Shown piece after piece: positions 34,353-42,325 of a stretch of DNA of 56,280 nt. Under the pieces are notes generated by a model, which did not search any database, had not been told where the DNA came from, and worked only from the letters and a program-made list of their open reading frames with translations. The position numbers and the translations under genes are program-made. This stretch comes from an uncultured Selenomonadales bacterium (GTDB lineage Bacteria; Bacillota; Negativicutes; Acidaminococcales; Acidaminococcaceae): assembly GCA_900316935.1 (NCBI GenBank), contig ONEW01000011.1, positions 1-56,280 of the forward strand, given 5' to 3'. Numbering within the stretch: the stretch's first letter is position 1; each line of letters opens with the position of its first letter.

Positions 34353-34445
34353 GGTCCACGGTTCCGACCGGCATCCTGTCATGCGGCCCTGTGCGTTGCG
34401 GCGTGCATCCGGATGCATCTCTGTTTCCCGCGGGGTATGGAACCC

Positions 34446-34474
34446 ATTATACTGAATCAGTGGACGGAATTCAA
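34446..34474 (-). promoter_or_regulatory. Promoter of BASS transporter 2
   Basis: Reading leftward, TTGAAT and TATAAT are 17 bases apart. The leader of about 120 bases includes the palindrome TGCATCCGGATGCA (34404-34417). Confidence 0.75.
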
Positions 34475-34590
34475 GAAAATTTCACAGATGCGAAGCAGTT
34501 GCGGCAGATTCCGGCCGAAAAAGATGTAAACTGTAACATTTTTTGCAAAATCCATGGAGCGGCGGGGCGTCCGCCGTGACGGGCGGATTG

Positions 34591-34599
34591 TGTTATAAT
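34591..34599 (+). promoter_or_regulatory. Extended -10 promoter of the YigZ-family gene
   Basis: TGTTATAAT lies 30 bases before the ATG. Confidence 0.5.
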
Positions 34600-34628
34600 G
34601 GAACGGACAGGGAAATGGAGAGACAATC

Positions 34629-35258
34629 ATGATACTGACCATTGCGAAGGATATCCGGACGGAGCAGGTGATCCAGAAAAGCCGCTTCCTCTGCTCGCTG
34701 AAGAAGGTCGCGACGGAAGAGGAGGCCCAGGCCTTCCTGAAGGATGTGAAGAAGGAGTTCTGGGACGCAACGCACAACTGCAGCGCCTACATCATCGACG
34801 GGACGGCCCAGCGCTCCAGCGACGACGGCGAACCGGCGGGCACGGCGGGCATGCCCATGCTGGGGGTGCTGCGCAAACAGGGCCTGACCGGCGTGGCGGC
34901 GGTCGTGACGCGCTATTTCGGCGGCATCAAGCTGGGGGCCGGCGGGCTGGCGCGGGCCTACAGCGGCAGCGTGGCCCGGGCCGTCGAAGCCGCGGGCCTG
35001 GTGGAAAAGGTGGCCATGGGCCGCTACCTGTTTTCGTGCGACCCGGCTGCGTCAGGGCGGGTGCTGAACCGCCTTTACCAGCAGGACCTGTTCACCGTGG
35101 CCGGGGTGGCCTACGGGGACCGGACGACCTTCGCCCTCTTTATGCCGGAGGAGCGGAAGGGGGCGGCCGAGGCGTGGCTGACGGATACGCTCCGCCAGGC
35201 GGTGGCCCTGGAAGAGGCCGGCCGCGAGTTCCGCGAAGTGCCGTACCGGAACGGATGA
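34629..35258 (+). CDS. YigZ/IMPACT-family protein
   Basis: The 209-residue protein has the N-terminal UPF0029 domain (SRFLCSLKKVATEEEA, THNCSAYIID, SSDDGEPAGTAGMPML, VVTRYFGGIKLGAGGL) and a small C-terminal DUF1949 domain. The family exists in bacteria and eukaryotes (IMPACT regulates Gcn2), but the bacterial role is unclear. GGAGA precedes the ATG. It is a single gene. Confidence 0.9.
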   Translation: MILTIAKDIRTEQVIQKSRFLCSLKKVATEEEAQAFLKDVKKEFWDATHNCSAYIIDGTAQRSSDDGEPAGTAGMPMLGVLRKQGLTGVAAVVTRYFGGIKLGAGGLARAYSGSVARAVEAAGLVEKVAMGRYLFSCDPAASGRVLNRLYQQDLFTVAGVAYGDRTTFALFMPEERKGAAEAWLTDTLRQAVALEEAGREFREVPYRNG

Positions 35259-35308
35259 CGGGGCGGCCCGCCGCGGGACGGGGACCGGCCGGGGGAACAT
35301 ATGAAGGG

Positions 35309-35327
35309 TTGACACATATGTTATAAT
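35309..35327 (+). promoter_or_regulatory. Promoter of the znu operon
   Basis: TGTTATAAT (35319-35327) is an extended -10; TTGACA at 35309 could also serve a -10 at TGTAAT 18 bases further. The half-sites ACAC and GTGT flank the region, compatible with a repressor site, but no clear Zur box was recognised. Confidence 0.5.
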
Positions 35328-35379
35328 GAAAGTGTAATTGGAACGGGGCGTTGTCCGCCCCCCATACGGATACAATCAG

Positions 35380-35415
35380 ACTGGGTGCCTGTACGGTTCG
35401 GTACAGGCACCCAGT
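35380..35415 (+). terminator. Strong hairpin in the znu leader
   Basis: A perfect 15-bp stem (arms ACTGGGTGCCTGTAC and GTACAGGCACCCAGT, loop GGTTCG) lies between yigZ and the metal-binding protein gene. Only TT follows, so it may end yigZ weakly or protect or attenuate the znu message. Confidence 0.5.
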
Positions 35416-35473
35416 TTGCGTGTTCAGGAGATTTGCACATTGAAACAAGTGCTCATATGAAAGGAGAGAGAGC

Positions 35474-36388
35474 ATGCCTTTTTTGAATCGGAAACCCTGC
35501 GCCTTCCGGCGCTGCTTCGTGCTGTTTGCGACCCTTGCCGCGGTACTTCTGGCCCTGGCGGGATGCGGCGGTGCGGCCGGGGGGAAACGGGATGCCCAGG
35601 GGCGGCTGAACGTGGTGGCCAGCTTCTATCCCATGGCGGAATTTGCCCGCTGCGCCGGCGGCAGCCACGTGGCGGTGACGACCCTCGTGCCCGATGGCAC
35701 GGAGCCCCATGACTGGGAGCCGACGGCCCGGGACCTGGGCCGCCTGTCGGCGGCGGCGCTGTTCCTGTATAACGGCGGCGTCGAAAGCTGGGCGCCGAAG
35801 GCCATCGAGGCCATCGGCCCGGGCAAGGTGAATGCCCTGGAGGCCGGGCGCGGCATCCTCGAAGGCGACGACCCCCATGTGTGGGTGAGCCCCCGCCGGG
35901 CCGCCCGGGAAGTGACGGCCATCCGGGATGAACTGATCCGCCTGGACCCGGAACACAAGTCCGATTACGAGCGGAACACGGCGGCGTACCTGACGGAACT
36001 GGCCCGGCTGGACCGGGAACTGGCCCGGACCGCGGCCACGGCGAAACGGAAAGCCTTCGTCACGACCCACGCGGCCTTCGGATACCTGGCCAAAGACTAC
36101 GGGCTCACGCAGATCCCCGTCCTCGGCATGAACCCCGAAGCGGAACCGTCGCCGGCGGAACTGGCGCGGCTCGTGCGCCTGATCCAGGAACAGGGGATCC
36201 ATTACGTGTTCTTTGAGACCCTCGTGAGCCCCAAGCTGGCGGAAACGCTGGCCCGCAGCGCCGGCGTCCGTACCCTCGTCCTGAACCCCCTCGAAGGGCT
36301 GACGCAGGAAGAGCGGCAGGCCGGCCGGGACTATGTGTCCGTCATGGAAGAGAATATCCGCAACCTGCGGACGGCCCTGCAGGAGTGA
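35474..36388 (+). CDS. znuA: Zinc/manganese ABC importer binding lipoprotein
   Basis: The 304-residue cluster A-I protein has a lipobox LALAGCGG (Cys about 31). Predicted metal ligands are His in TEPHDWEPT, His in DDPHVWVSP, His in TTHAAFGYL and an acidic residue in the last lobe. FYPMAEFA near the start is typical of ZnuA/AdcA. The His-rich loop of many zinc proteins is absent, so manganese is an alternative. AAAGGAGAG precedes the ATG. It leads the znuA-znuC-znuB set. Confidence 0.88.
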   Translation: MPFLNRKPCAFRRCFVLFATLAAVLLALAGCGGAAGGKRDAQGRLNVVASFYPMAEFARCAGGSHVAVTTLVPDGTEPHDWEPTARDLGRLSAAALFLYNGGVESWAPKAIEAIGPGKVNALEAGRGILEGDDPHVWVSPRRAAREVTAIRDELIRLDPEHKSDYERNTAAYLTELARLDRELARTAATAKRKAFVTTHAAFGYLAKDYGLTQIPVLGMNPEAEPSPAELARLVRLIQEQGIHYVFFETLVSPKLAETLARSAGVRTLVLNPLEGLTQEERQAGRDYVSVMEENIRNLRTALQE

Positions 36389-36413
36389 GGCAGGAAGGAA
36401 ACGGTTTGACAAG

Positions 36414-37154
36414 ATGGATATCATTACATTGAAGGAGTTAGGCTTTACCTATGGCGACGGCTGGCTTTTCCGGCACCTGTCCCTGGCCATCGGGCAGGGG
36501 GACTTCGTCGCCGTCATCGGCGCCAACGGCGTGGGCAAGAGCACCCTGCTGCGCATCATCGCCCACATCATGGCGCCGTCGGAAGGGACGGCGTACCTGT
36601 ACGGGACGCCGGTGGACCGCTTCCGCGACTGGGGGCGCGTGGGCTATGTGCCCCAGAACCCGGCGCGGCGGCAGCGCACGTTCCCCATCACGGTGCGCGA
36701 AGTGGTGCAGCTGGGGCGCCTTGACGGCCGCGGCCTGTGCCATCGTTTCAACGACGGGGACCGGGCGGCCGTGGAAGCCATGCTGCAGCGGTTCCGCCTG
36801 ACGGACCTGCAGCAGCGCAAAATCGGCGCGCTGTCCGGCGGCCAGCAGCAGCGCGTCTTTCTGGCCCGGGCCATGGTCAACGACCCGGAACTGCTGCTCC
36901 TCGACGAGCCCGCGACGGGCATCGACAGTGACGCCAAAGAGGACCTGTACGGCCTGCTCGGCGAATTAAACAGGCAGGGCAAGACCATCGTCATGGTCTC
37001 CCATGACCTGGAAATGGCGGCGAAGTACGCCAAAACCTCCCTGTGCCTCGACGACGGCGGGCTCTGCTTCTTCGGCGACATCCGCGCGGGTCTGCACCAT
37101 CGCCACAAACACGGCTATTTCTTCGGCGGCGGCCCCGCCGATCCCCTTATCTGA
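36414..37154 (+). CDS. znuC: Metal ABC importer ATPase
   Basis: The 246-residue protein contains GANGVGKST, Q-loop VPQNPARR, signature LSGGQQQR, LLLLDEPATGID and H-loop VSHDLEMA, the ZnuC/MntB pattern. Its start at 36414 has GGAAGGAAACGG upstream at rather long spacing, so translation may depend on the previous gene. It powers the permease encoded 14 bases downstream. Confidence 0.9.
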   Translation: MDIITLKELGFTYGDGWLFRHLSLAIGQGDFVAVIGANGVGKSTLLRIIAHIMAPSEGTAYLYGTPVDRFRDWGRVGYVPQNPARRQRTFPITVREVVQLGRLDGRGLCHRFNDGDRAAVEAMLQRFRLTDLQQRKIGALSGGQQQRVFLARAMVNDPELLLLDEPATGIDSDAKEDLYGLLGELNRQGKTIVMVSHDLEMAAKYAKTSLCLDDGGLCFFGDIRAGLHHRHKHGYFFGGGPADPLI

Positions 37155-37168
37155 CAAAGGAGGCCCTC

Positions 37169-37963
37169 ATGGAAATCTTCACGTTGGACTTTATGCAGCG
37201 GGCCTGGCTCGCCGGCCTCGTCATGGCCGTCCTCTGTCCGGTCATCGGCTGCTTCATCGTATTGCGGCGCCAGTCCATGATCGGCGACGGCCTCGGCCAT
37301 ATCGCCTTCGCCGGTGTGGCCGGCGGCGTGTTCATGGGCTTCCAGCCCGTCCTCGCGGCCGCCGTGGCGACCGTCGCCGGATCCGTCATCATCGAAAAAG
37401 TGCGCACCCGCATGCACGATTTCGCCGATATGGTCCTGGCCATCTTCTTTTACGCCGGCATGGCCCTGGCCGTCATCTTCACGAGCCTGAACCACAGCGG
37501 CGGCGTAAGCCTGTCGGGCATCCTCTTCGGCAGCCTCATGACCATTTCCCCTGTCGACCTGTACATCGTCGGCATCCTGGGACTGTTCGTCATCGCCTTC
37601 GTCGTGCTGCTCTACCGGCCCCTGCAGTACCTGACCTTTGACGAAGTCTCGGCCCGCGTGGCCGGCTTGCCGGTGGAATCCCTGAACCTGTGGCTGAGCG
37701 TGCTGACGGCCCTCACCGTGGCCCTGTCCATGCGCGTCGTGGGCATCCTCCTCGTCGGCGCCATGATGGTCGTGCCCGTCGGCTGCGCCCTCCTCGTGTC
37801 GCGCAGCTTTTCCGGCACCATCCTGGGCGGCATCGCCTTCGGCCTCCTTTCCGTCGTGGCCGGCATGCTCCTGTCCTACTACGCCAGCCTGGCCCCCGGC
37901 GGCACCATCGTCCTGACCGGCGTGGCCTGCTTCGTCCTGTGCCTCCTCTTCCGCAACCGCTGA
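37169..37963 (+). CDS. znuB: Metal ABC importer permease
   Basis: The 264-residue protein has eight helices of the ABC-3 family (ZnuB/MntC). Characteristic parts: RRQSMIGDGLGHIAFAGVA, GSLMTISPVDL, and MRVVGILLVGAMMVVP. AAAGGAGG precedes the ATG. It is the last gene of the metal importer and is followed by a terminator. Confidence 0.92.
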   Translation: MEIFTLDFMQRAWLAGLVMAVLCPVIGCFIVLRRQSMIGDGLGHIAFAGVAGGVFMGFQPVLAAAVATVAGSVIIEKVRTRMHDFADMVLAIFFYAGMALAVIFTSLNHSGGVSLSGILFGSLMTISPVDLYIVGILGLFVIAFVVLLYRPLQYLTFDEVSARVAGLPVESLNLWLSVLTALTVALSMRVVGILLVGAMMVVPVGCALLVSRSFSGTILGGIAFGLLSVVAGMLLSYYASLAPGGTIVLTGVACFVLCLLFRNR

Positions 37964-37996
37964 CGGCGCGGTGCAGTTCCTTTCACAACGGCAAAT

Positions 37997-38038
37997 GGCC
38001 ACCCCGCGGGAACCCGTTCCCCGCGGGGTGGTTTGCTT
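37997..38038 (+). terminator. Terminator of the znu operon
   Basis: A perfect 12-bp stem (37999-38010 with 38020-38031) is followed by TTTGCTTT. Confidence 0.8.
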
Positions 38039-38151
38039 TATCCGCCGTCATGCCCCCGCCGCATGGCGGGCCATGAAAAATAAGCATGGAAAAAACGCCG
38101 TTCCGCCACATTTTTTCCCTCCCGGCCGCCGATTTTTTACAGCTTTTATAG

Positions 38152-38157
38152 TATAAT
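38152..38157 (+). promoter_or_regulatory. -10 element of the PHP gene
   Basis: TATAAT in an AT-rich stretch, 62 bases before the start codon; -35 unclear. parS lies 20 bases downstream. Confidence 0.45.
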
Positions 38158-38176
38158 GAAAATGATAAGGACCGCC

Positions 38177-38192
38177 TGTTTCACGTGAAACA
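38177..38192. promoter_or_regulatory. parS ParB site 3 (perfect)
   Basis: TGTTTCACGTGAAACA is a perfect 16-base palindrome and matches the parS consensus fully. It is in the leader of the PHP gene, the only intergenic one of the four. Confidence 0.92.
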
Positions 38193-38218
38193 GGAAGCGG
38201 TCCACAGGAGGTTCACCA

Positions 38219-39034
38219 TTGCGAGCAGATCTGCATATCCATACGACAGCCTCCGACGGGACCTGGGACCCGGCGGAGCTCGTCCGGCACGTCGCGGCTG
38301 AAGGCATCGGCGTCTTCGCTGTCACGGACCACGACTGCACGGACAACGTGGCGGAAGCGGAACGGCTGGCCCGCGCCGACCGGCTGCATTTCCTGCCCGG
38401 CGTGGAACTCAACGCCACGAAGGACGGCCACAACTTCCATATCCTGGGCTACGGCATCGACATCCGCAACGGCGCCCTGCAGGACCTGTGCAGCCATAAC
38501 CGGTGCCTGCTCGAAAAAAAGGATGAGGACAGCATCCGCCGTCTCGAGGAACGCGGCTGGGATGTCTCGCTCCGCGAGTTCGCCAACTACGATTACGACC
38601 GGCACCGCGGCGGCTGGCGCGCCTTGGCGTACCTGCAGGACAAAGGCCTGTGCGGCGACGTCAACGATTTCTTTCAACGGATCTTTACGGCGGAAAACCG
38701 GCTCGGGTTCCCCGACTTTCCCGGCATCGGCGAAGTGGTGCGCGTCATCCACGCGGCGGGCGGGGCCGCCGTCTGCGCCCATCTGGCCAGCACCTTTCAC
38801 GGCGCCGGTATGCAGGAATACCTGCCCCGCCTGAAAGAGGAAGCCTTGGACGGCTTCGAGTGCTACCACTCGGGCCATACCCCCGGAAACAGCCGCCTGC
38901 TGGCCGTCTTCTGCCGGCGGCACGGCCTGTACATCTCCGGCGGCAGCGACTGCCACGGAGCCTTCGTCCCCACCCGTCATCTGGGACAGCCCTTCGTCGA
39001 CACGGAGCAGCTGTACCTGCCGGATTTACTGTAA
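38219..39034 (+). CDS. PHP-domain phosphoesterase
   Basis: The 271-residue protein has the PHP metal-binding motifs MRADLHIHTTASDG (two His), AVTDHDCTDN, a Glu in FLPGVELNA, AVCAHLA-like His (about 195) and GGSDCHG near the end, as in YciV/RNase AM. Those enzymes remove nucleotides or phosphate from small nucleotides and RNA ends. The start is TTG at 38219, seven bases after ACAGGAGG; no ATG lies before the first motif. Alone between two intergenic regions. Confidence 0.88.
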   Translation: MRADLHIHTTASDGTWDPAELVRHVAAEGIGVFAVTDHDCTDNVAEAERLARADRLHFLPGVELNATKDGHNFHILGYGIDIRNGALQDLCSHNRCLLEKKDEDSIRRLEERGWDVSLREFANYDYDRHRGGWRALAYLQDKGLCGDVNDFFQRIFTAENRLGFPDFPGIGEVVRVIHAAGGAAVCAHLASTFHGAGMQEYLPRLKEEALDGFECYHSGHTPGNSRLLAVFCRRHGLYISGGSDCHGAFVPTRHLGQPFVDTEQLYLPDLL

Positions 39035-39118
39035 TCCGGGATAGGCCGGCACCGGAAGCGTGCCGGCGTCATGAGGCCGGCAGAAGCCGGCGTATCGTAA
39101 AAACAAGGAGTGAACATC

Positions 39119-40243
39119 ATGACAAAAGCAAACGTGTACTTTACGGACTTCCACATGCCCTACGGCGGAGACCCGCTGCCTGTCAAGCTGCACAAGCTGA
39201 TGAAGAAGGCCGGCTTCGAGGACATCGACATGAAGGGCAAATTCGTGGCCATCAAGATGCATTTCGGCGAAAAGGGCAACCTCGCCTTCCTGCGCCCGAA
39301 CTATGCGAAAGTCGTGGCCGACTATGTCAAGGAACGGGGCGGCAAGCCTTTCCTGACCGACTGCAACACCTTGTACGTCGGCAGCCGCAAGAACGCCCTG
39401 GAACACCTGGACACGGCCTATGAAAACGGCTTCAACCCGCTCTGCACCGGCTGCCAGACCATCATCGCCGACGGCCTCAAGGGCACGGACGAAGAACTGC
39501 TGCCTGTGCCGAACGGGGAAATCATCAAAGAAGCCAAAATCGGCAAAGCCCTGGCGGACGCCGACATCATCATCTCCCTGACCCACTTCAAAGGCCATGA
39601 AATGGCCGGCTTCGGCGGCGCCATCAAGAACGTCGGCATGGGGGGCGGCAGCCGCGCCGGGAAGATGGAACAGCACAGCGACGGCAAAGTGCAGGTCGAC
39701 CAGTCCAAGTGTGTCGGCTGCGGCCGCTGCGTCGGCATCTGCGCCCACGGCGCGCCGTCCATCACGGACCACAAGAGCACCATCGACAAGGATAAATGCG
39801 TCGGCTGCGGCCGCTGCCTCGCCCTGTGCCCGACGGACGCCATTGCCCCCATGAGCTGGCAGGCCGCCAACGTCTTCAACAAGAAGATGGCCGAATACGC
39901 CGCCGCCATCGTCAACGGCAAACCGCAGTTCCACATCAGCCTCATCGTCGACGTTTCCCCGAATTGTGACTGCCACGCCGAAAACGACGTACCCATCGTG
40001 CCGGACATCGGCATGCTGTGCTCCACCGACATGGTCGCCATCGACCAGGCCTGCGCCGACCTCGTCAACGCCGCGGACCCCGTGAAGGGATCCCAGCTGG
40101 CCAGGAACATCGCCAAAGACCCCGAAGCCGCCGGACACGACGACTACTTCCACATCACCACGCCCGATTCGGACTGGAAAACCTGCCTCGCCCATGCAGA
40201 GAAGATCGGTATGGGGACGAGGGAATATGAGCTGATCAAGTGA
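39119..40243 (+). CDS. DUF362 protein with two 4Fe-4S clusters
   Basis: The 374-residue protein has a DUF362 domain (MHFGEKGNLAFLRP, LTDCNTLYVGSRKNA, FKGHEMAGFGGAIKNVGMG) and in its middle a ferredoxin insert with two CxxCxxCxxxC motifs: CVGCGRCVGICAHG and CVGCGRCLALCPTDA. Such proteins are common in anaerobes and may carry electrons or bind a cofactor; no reaction is established. The ATG at 39119 follows AAGGAG; a GTG three codons earlier overlaps that site. A hairpin GCCGGCAC/GTGCCGGC precedes it at 39045-39067. Confidence 0.88.
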   Translation: MTKANVYFTDFHMPYGGDPLPVKLHKLMKKAGFEDIDMKGKFVAIKMHFGEKGNLAFLRPNYAKVVADYVKERGGKPFLTDCNTLYVGSRKNALEHLDTAYENGFNPLCTGCQTIIADGLKGTDEELLPVPNGEIIKEAKIGKALADADIIISLTHFKGHEMAGFGGAIKNVGMGGGSRAGKMEQHSDGKVQVDQSKCVGCGRCVGICAHGAPSITDHKSTIDKDKCVGCGRCLALCPTDAIAPMSWQAANVFNKKMAEYAAAIVNGKPQFHISLIVDVSPNCDCHAENDVPIVPDIGMLCSTDMVAIDQACADLVNAADPVKGSQLARNIAKDPEAAGHDDYFHITTPDSDWKTCLAHAEKIGMGTREYELIK

Positions 40244-40275
40244 CCGGCAACCAAACGCCGTCAGAGTAAAAACCG

Positions 40276-40350
40276 CCGCGTGACACTTCTCCGGGTACTC
40301 CTGCGCTTCGCTGCGCCCGGTGCCCTTGGGAAGTGTCACGCGGCATTTTC
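40276..40350. terminator. Large terminator between convergent genes
   Basis: A 13-bp perfect outer stem (CCGCGTGACACTT with AAGTGTCACGCGG) plus inner pairing; CATTTTCC follows rightward and TTTTTA leftward. Confidence 0.75.
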
Positions 40351-40411
40351 CTTTCGGCGGTCTCCCCGTGTTTCAGGGAAGGATTGTATTTTCTGCAACA
40401 TGGATGATTTG

Positions 40412-40449
40412 ATACGTGTCATCCTTATACGTGTTTTTTCGACACGTAT
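40412..40449. repeat. Repeated ATACGTGT elements
   Basis: ATACGTGT occurs at 40412-40419 and 40427-40434, with inverted ACACGTAT at 40442-40449. It lies just after the stop of the leftward membrane-protein gene. Function unknown: a weak terminator or protein site. Confidence 0.4.
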
Positions 40450-40472
40450 TAAAAACGGGGCTTTTCCTGAAA

Positions 40473-40880
40473 TCATTTCCCTTTTCCGTGGCGTTTGACG
40501 TTCCCTTTCTGCTGCATATCCCTCGGCGCCTGTTCCGCGGCGTCCCCGGTTTTGTCGAGGGCGACGGACGGGTCCGTGTTCTTCCAGCCTTTGCTGAAAA
40601 AGAAGAGCAGCACGGCGTAGTAGGCGATGGCGCCGGCAACGGTGTGGCCGGCCAGCCAGCCCGGGAAGAGCAAAAAGGCGAAGAGCAGGAAGAGCAGGCT
40701 GAAGGGGATGCTCACGAGCATGCGGAAGCCGGCCCCGTGCGCCCGGTACAGGGTGCGCACGCGGCGCACGCAGAAGATGCTCTGGCGCGAGCTGAAGACG
40801 CCGAACAGGACGCCGGCAATGAGGTAGAGCATCAGATTCAGGATCTGCCCCAGCGTCAAACCAAAAAAACCGAAATTCAT
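40473..40880 (-). CDS. Small membrane protein of unknown function
   Basis: The 135-residue protein has three hydrophobic segments (about 8-30, 55-75, 80-97) and a charged tail (KGNVKRHGKGK). I recognise no family. AGGAGG precedes the ATG at 40880. It has its own promoter at 40992-41020. Confidence 0.65.
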   Translation of the reverse strand: MNFGFFGLTLGQILNLMLYLIAGVLFGVFSSRQSIFCVRRVRTLYRAHGAGFRMLVSIPFSLLFLLFAFLLFPGWLAGHTVAGAIAYYAVLLFFFSKGWKNTDPSVALDKTGDAAEQAPRDMQQKGNVKRHGKGK

Positions 40881-40991
40881 AGAATCCTCCTGAGTGCGGG
40901 CTCCCTGGCCGAAGGCCGCTTCCGTTTTTTGCGCACCGTTTTTTCACACCGTGGCCTTTCCGGGCCTTCCGGCCCCGGTACTTCTTCCCTT

Positions 40992-41020
40992 ATTGTAGAA
41001 TGTCCCGGCGGTTCTGGCAA
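40992..41020 (-). promoter_or_regulatory. Promoter of the small membrane protein
   Basis: Reading leftward, TTGCCA and TACAAT are 17 bases apart; leader about 105 bases. On the other strand, TATAAT at 41080-41085 probably serves the CoA-transferase gene. Confidence 0.6.
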
Positions 41021-41148
41021 GTCCGCCGTCCTCCGGGCGGATTCTACAACAAAAACACAAATCCCGGGCAAAAATCAGGTATAATGGAAACGGAACTATT
41101 TTGACTGCGGGGCAGCGTCCGCTCCGGACGGAAAGGATATGGTACGGT

Positions 41149-42315
41149 ATGGAACAGGCATTACAGGGCATCAAGGTGGTGGATTTCTCGAAGTGGCTTC
41201 CCGGGCAGTACTGCGGCATGGTGCTGGCGGATTACGGCGCCGACGTCATCAAGCTGGAAAGCCCCCAGGGCGACCCGAACCGGGCGTTCGACCCGCATCT
41301 GGCGCCGGGGCAGAGCAGTTGGAACCTGGCGCTCAACCGCAACAAGCGCGGCGTGTCGGTGAACCTGAAGACGGCGGAGGGCCGGGAGGTCGTGCGGCGG
41401 CTCCTGCGGGAGGCCGACGTGTTCCTCGAGGGATTCCGCCCGGGGTACCTGGCGGCGAAGGGCCTGGGCTGGGACGAGATGCACGCCCTCAACCCGCGGC
41501 TCATCTACTGTTCCATCACGGGCTTCGGCCAGACGGGAAAGTACAGCCACAAGCCGGCCCATGACCTGAACATTGTCGGCCTGGCAGGCATGGACTTCCT
41601 CGCCGACAAGGGGAAACCGGCGGTGAGCGAGGTGCAGGTATCCGCCCTGGGCGGCAGCCTGAACGCCGTGGCCGCCATTTCCATGGCCCTCGTGGCGCGG
41701 GAACGGACGGGCGGGGGGCAGTACATCGACATCAGCCTGTACAACACGGCCCTGGGTCTGCAGATCGTGTCGGCGGCGGCCATCCTGGGCTGTCGGGCGG
41801 CGGGAGGCAGGCCCTTCGGGCGCCGCGCCCCTTATTACGATGTCTACCGCACGAAGGACGGCAACTATATCAGCCTCGGCACCATCGAGCCGAAGTTCTG
41901 GAGCCTGTTCTGCGAGGCGGCGGGGCTGCCGGAGCTGAAGGACCGGCAGTACGATTTCGCCCACGAGGCGGAAATCACGGAGAAGCTGACCCGGGCCATT
42001 GCGGCGAAGACCCGCGCCGAATGGGTGGCCCTGACCGGCGGGGGCGAGGATTGCGTGACACCGGTCTACAGCTTGGACGAGGCGCTGGACACGGAGTTGA
42101 CGAAGGAGTCGGGCATGCTCGAGACGCGGACGGAGGACCTGCACGGAACGGCCTGTGACATCACCTACCTGAAGCCGGCCATGCGCCTGTCGGCGACGCC
42201 GGGGCGGATCCGCCGGCGCGCCCCCTATGTGGGCGAGGACAACCGGGAGGTGCTCCGCGCCCTGGGGTACCGGGACGAAGAGATTGACGCGCTGCGGGAA
42301 AAAGGCGCGATTTGA
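41149..42315 (+). CDS. CaiB/BaiF-family CoA-transferase
   Basis: The 388-residue class III CoA-transferase moves CoA between acyl groups, or is an acyl-CoA racemase. Motifs: GIKVVDFSKWLPGQYCGMVLADYGADVIKLE (core LADYGADVIK), the catalytic Asp in AHDLNIVGLAG, GGGQYIDISLYN and YDVYRTKDGNYISLGTIEPKF (core RTKDGNYIS). The HDLN sequence is closer to the racemase (HDINY) type. Substrate unknown; no acyl-CoA partner genes are adjacent. ATG at 41149 follows GGAAAGGA at a slightly long distance. A protease gene begins 10 bases after its stop. Confidence 0.88.
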   Translation: MEQALQGIKVVDFSKWLPGQYCGMVLADYGADVIKLESPQGDPNRAFDPHLAPGQSSWNLALNRNKRGVSVNLKTAEGREVVRRLLREADVFLEGFRPGYLAAKGLGWDEMHALNPRLIYCSITGFGQTGKYSHKPAHDLNIVGLAGMDFLADKGKPAVSEVQVSALGGSLNAVAAISMALVARERTGGGQYIDISLYNTALGLQIVSAAAILGCRAAGGRPFGRRAPYYDVYRTKDGNYISLGTIEPKFWSLFCEAAGLPELKDRQYDFAHEAEITEKLTRAIAAKTRAEWVALTGGGEDCVTPVYSLDEALDTELTKESGMLETRTEDLHGTACDITYLKPAMRLSATPGRIRRRAPYVGEDNREVLRALGYRDEEIDALREKGAI

Positions 42316-42325
42316 GGAAGGCATC

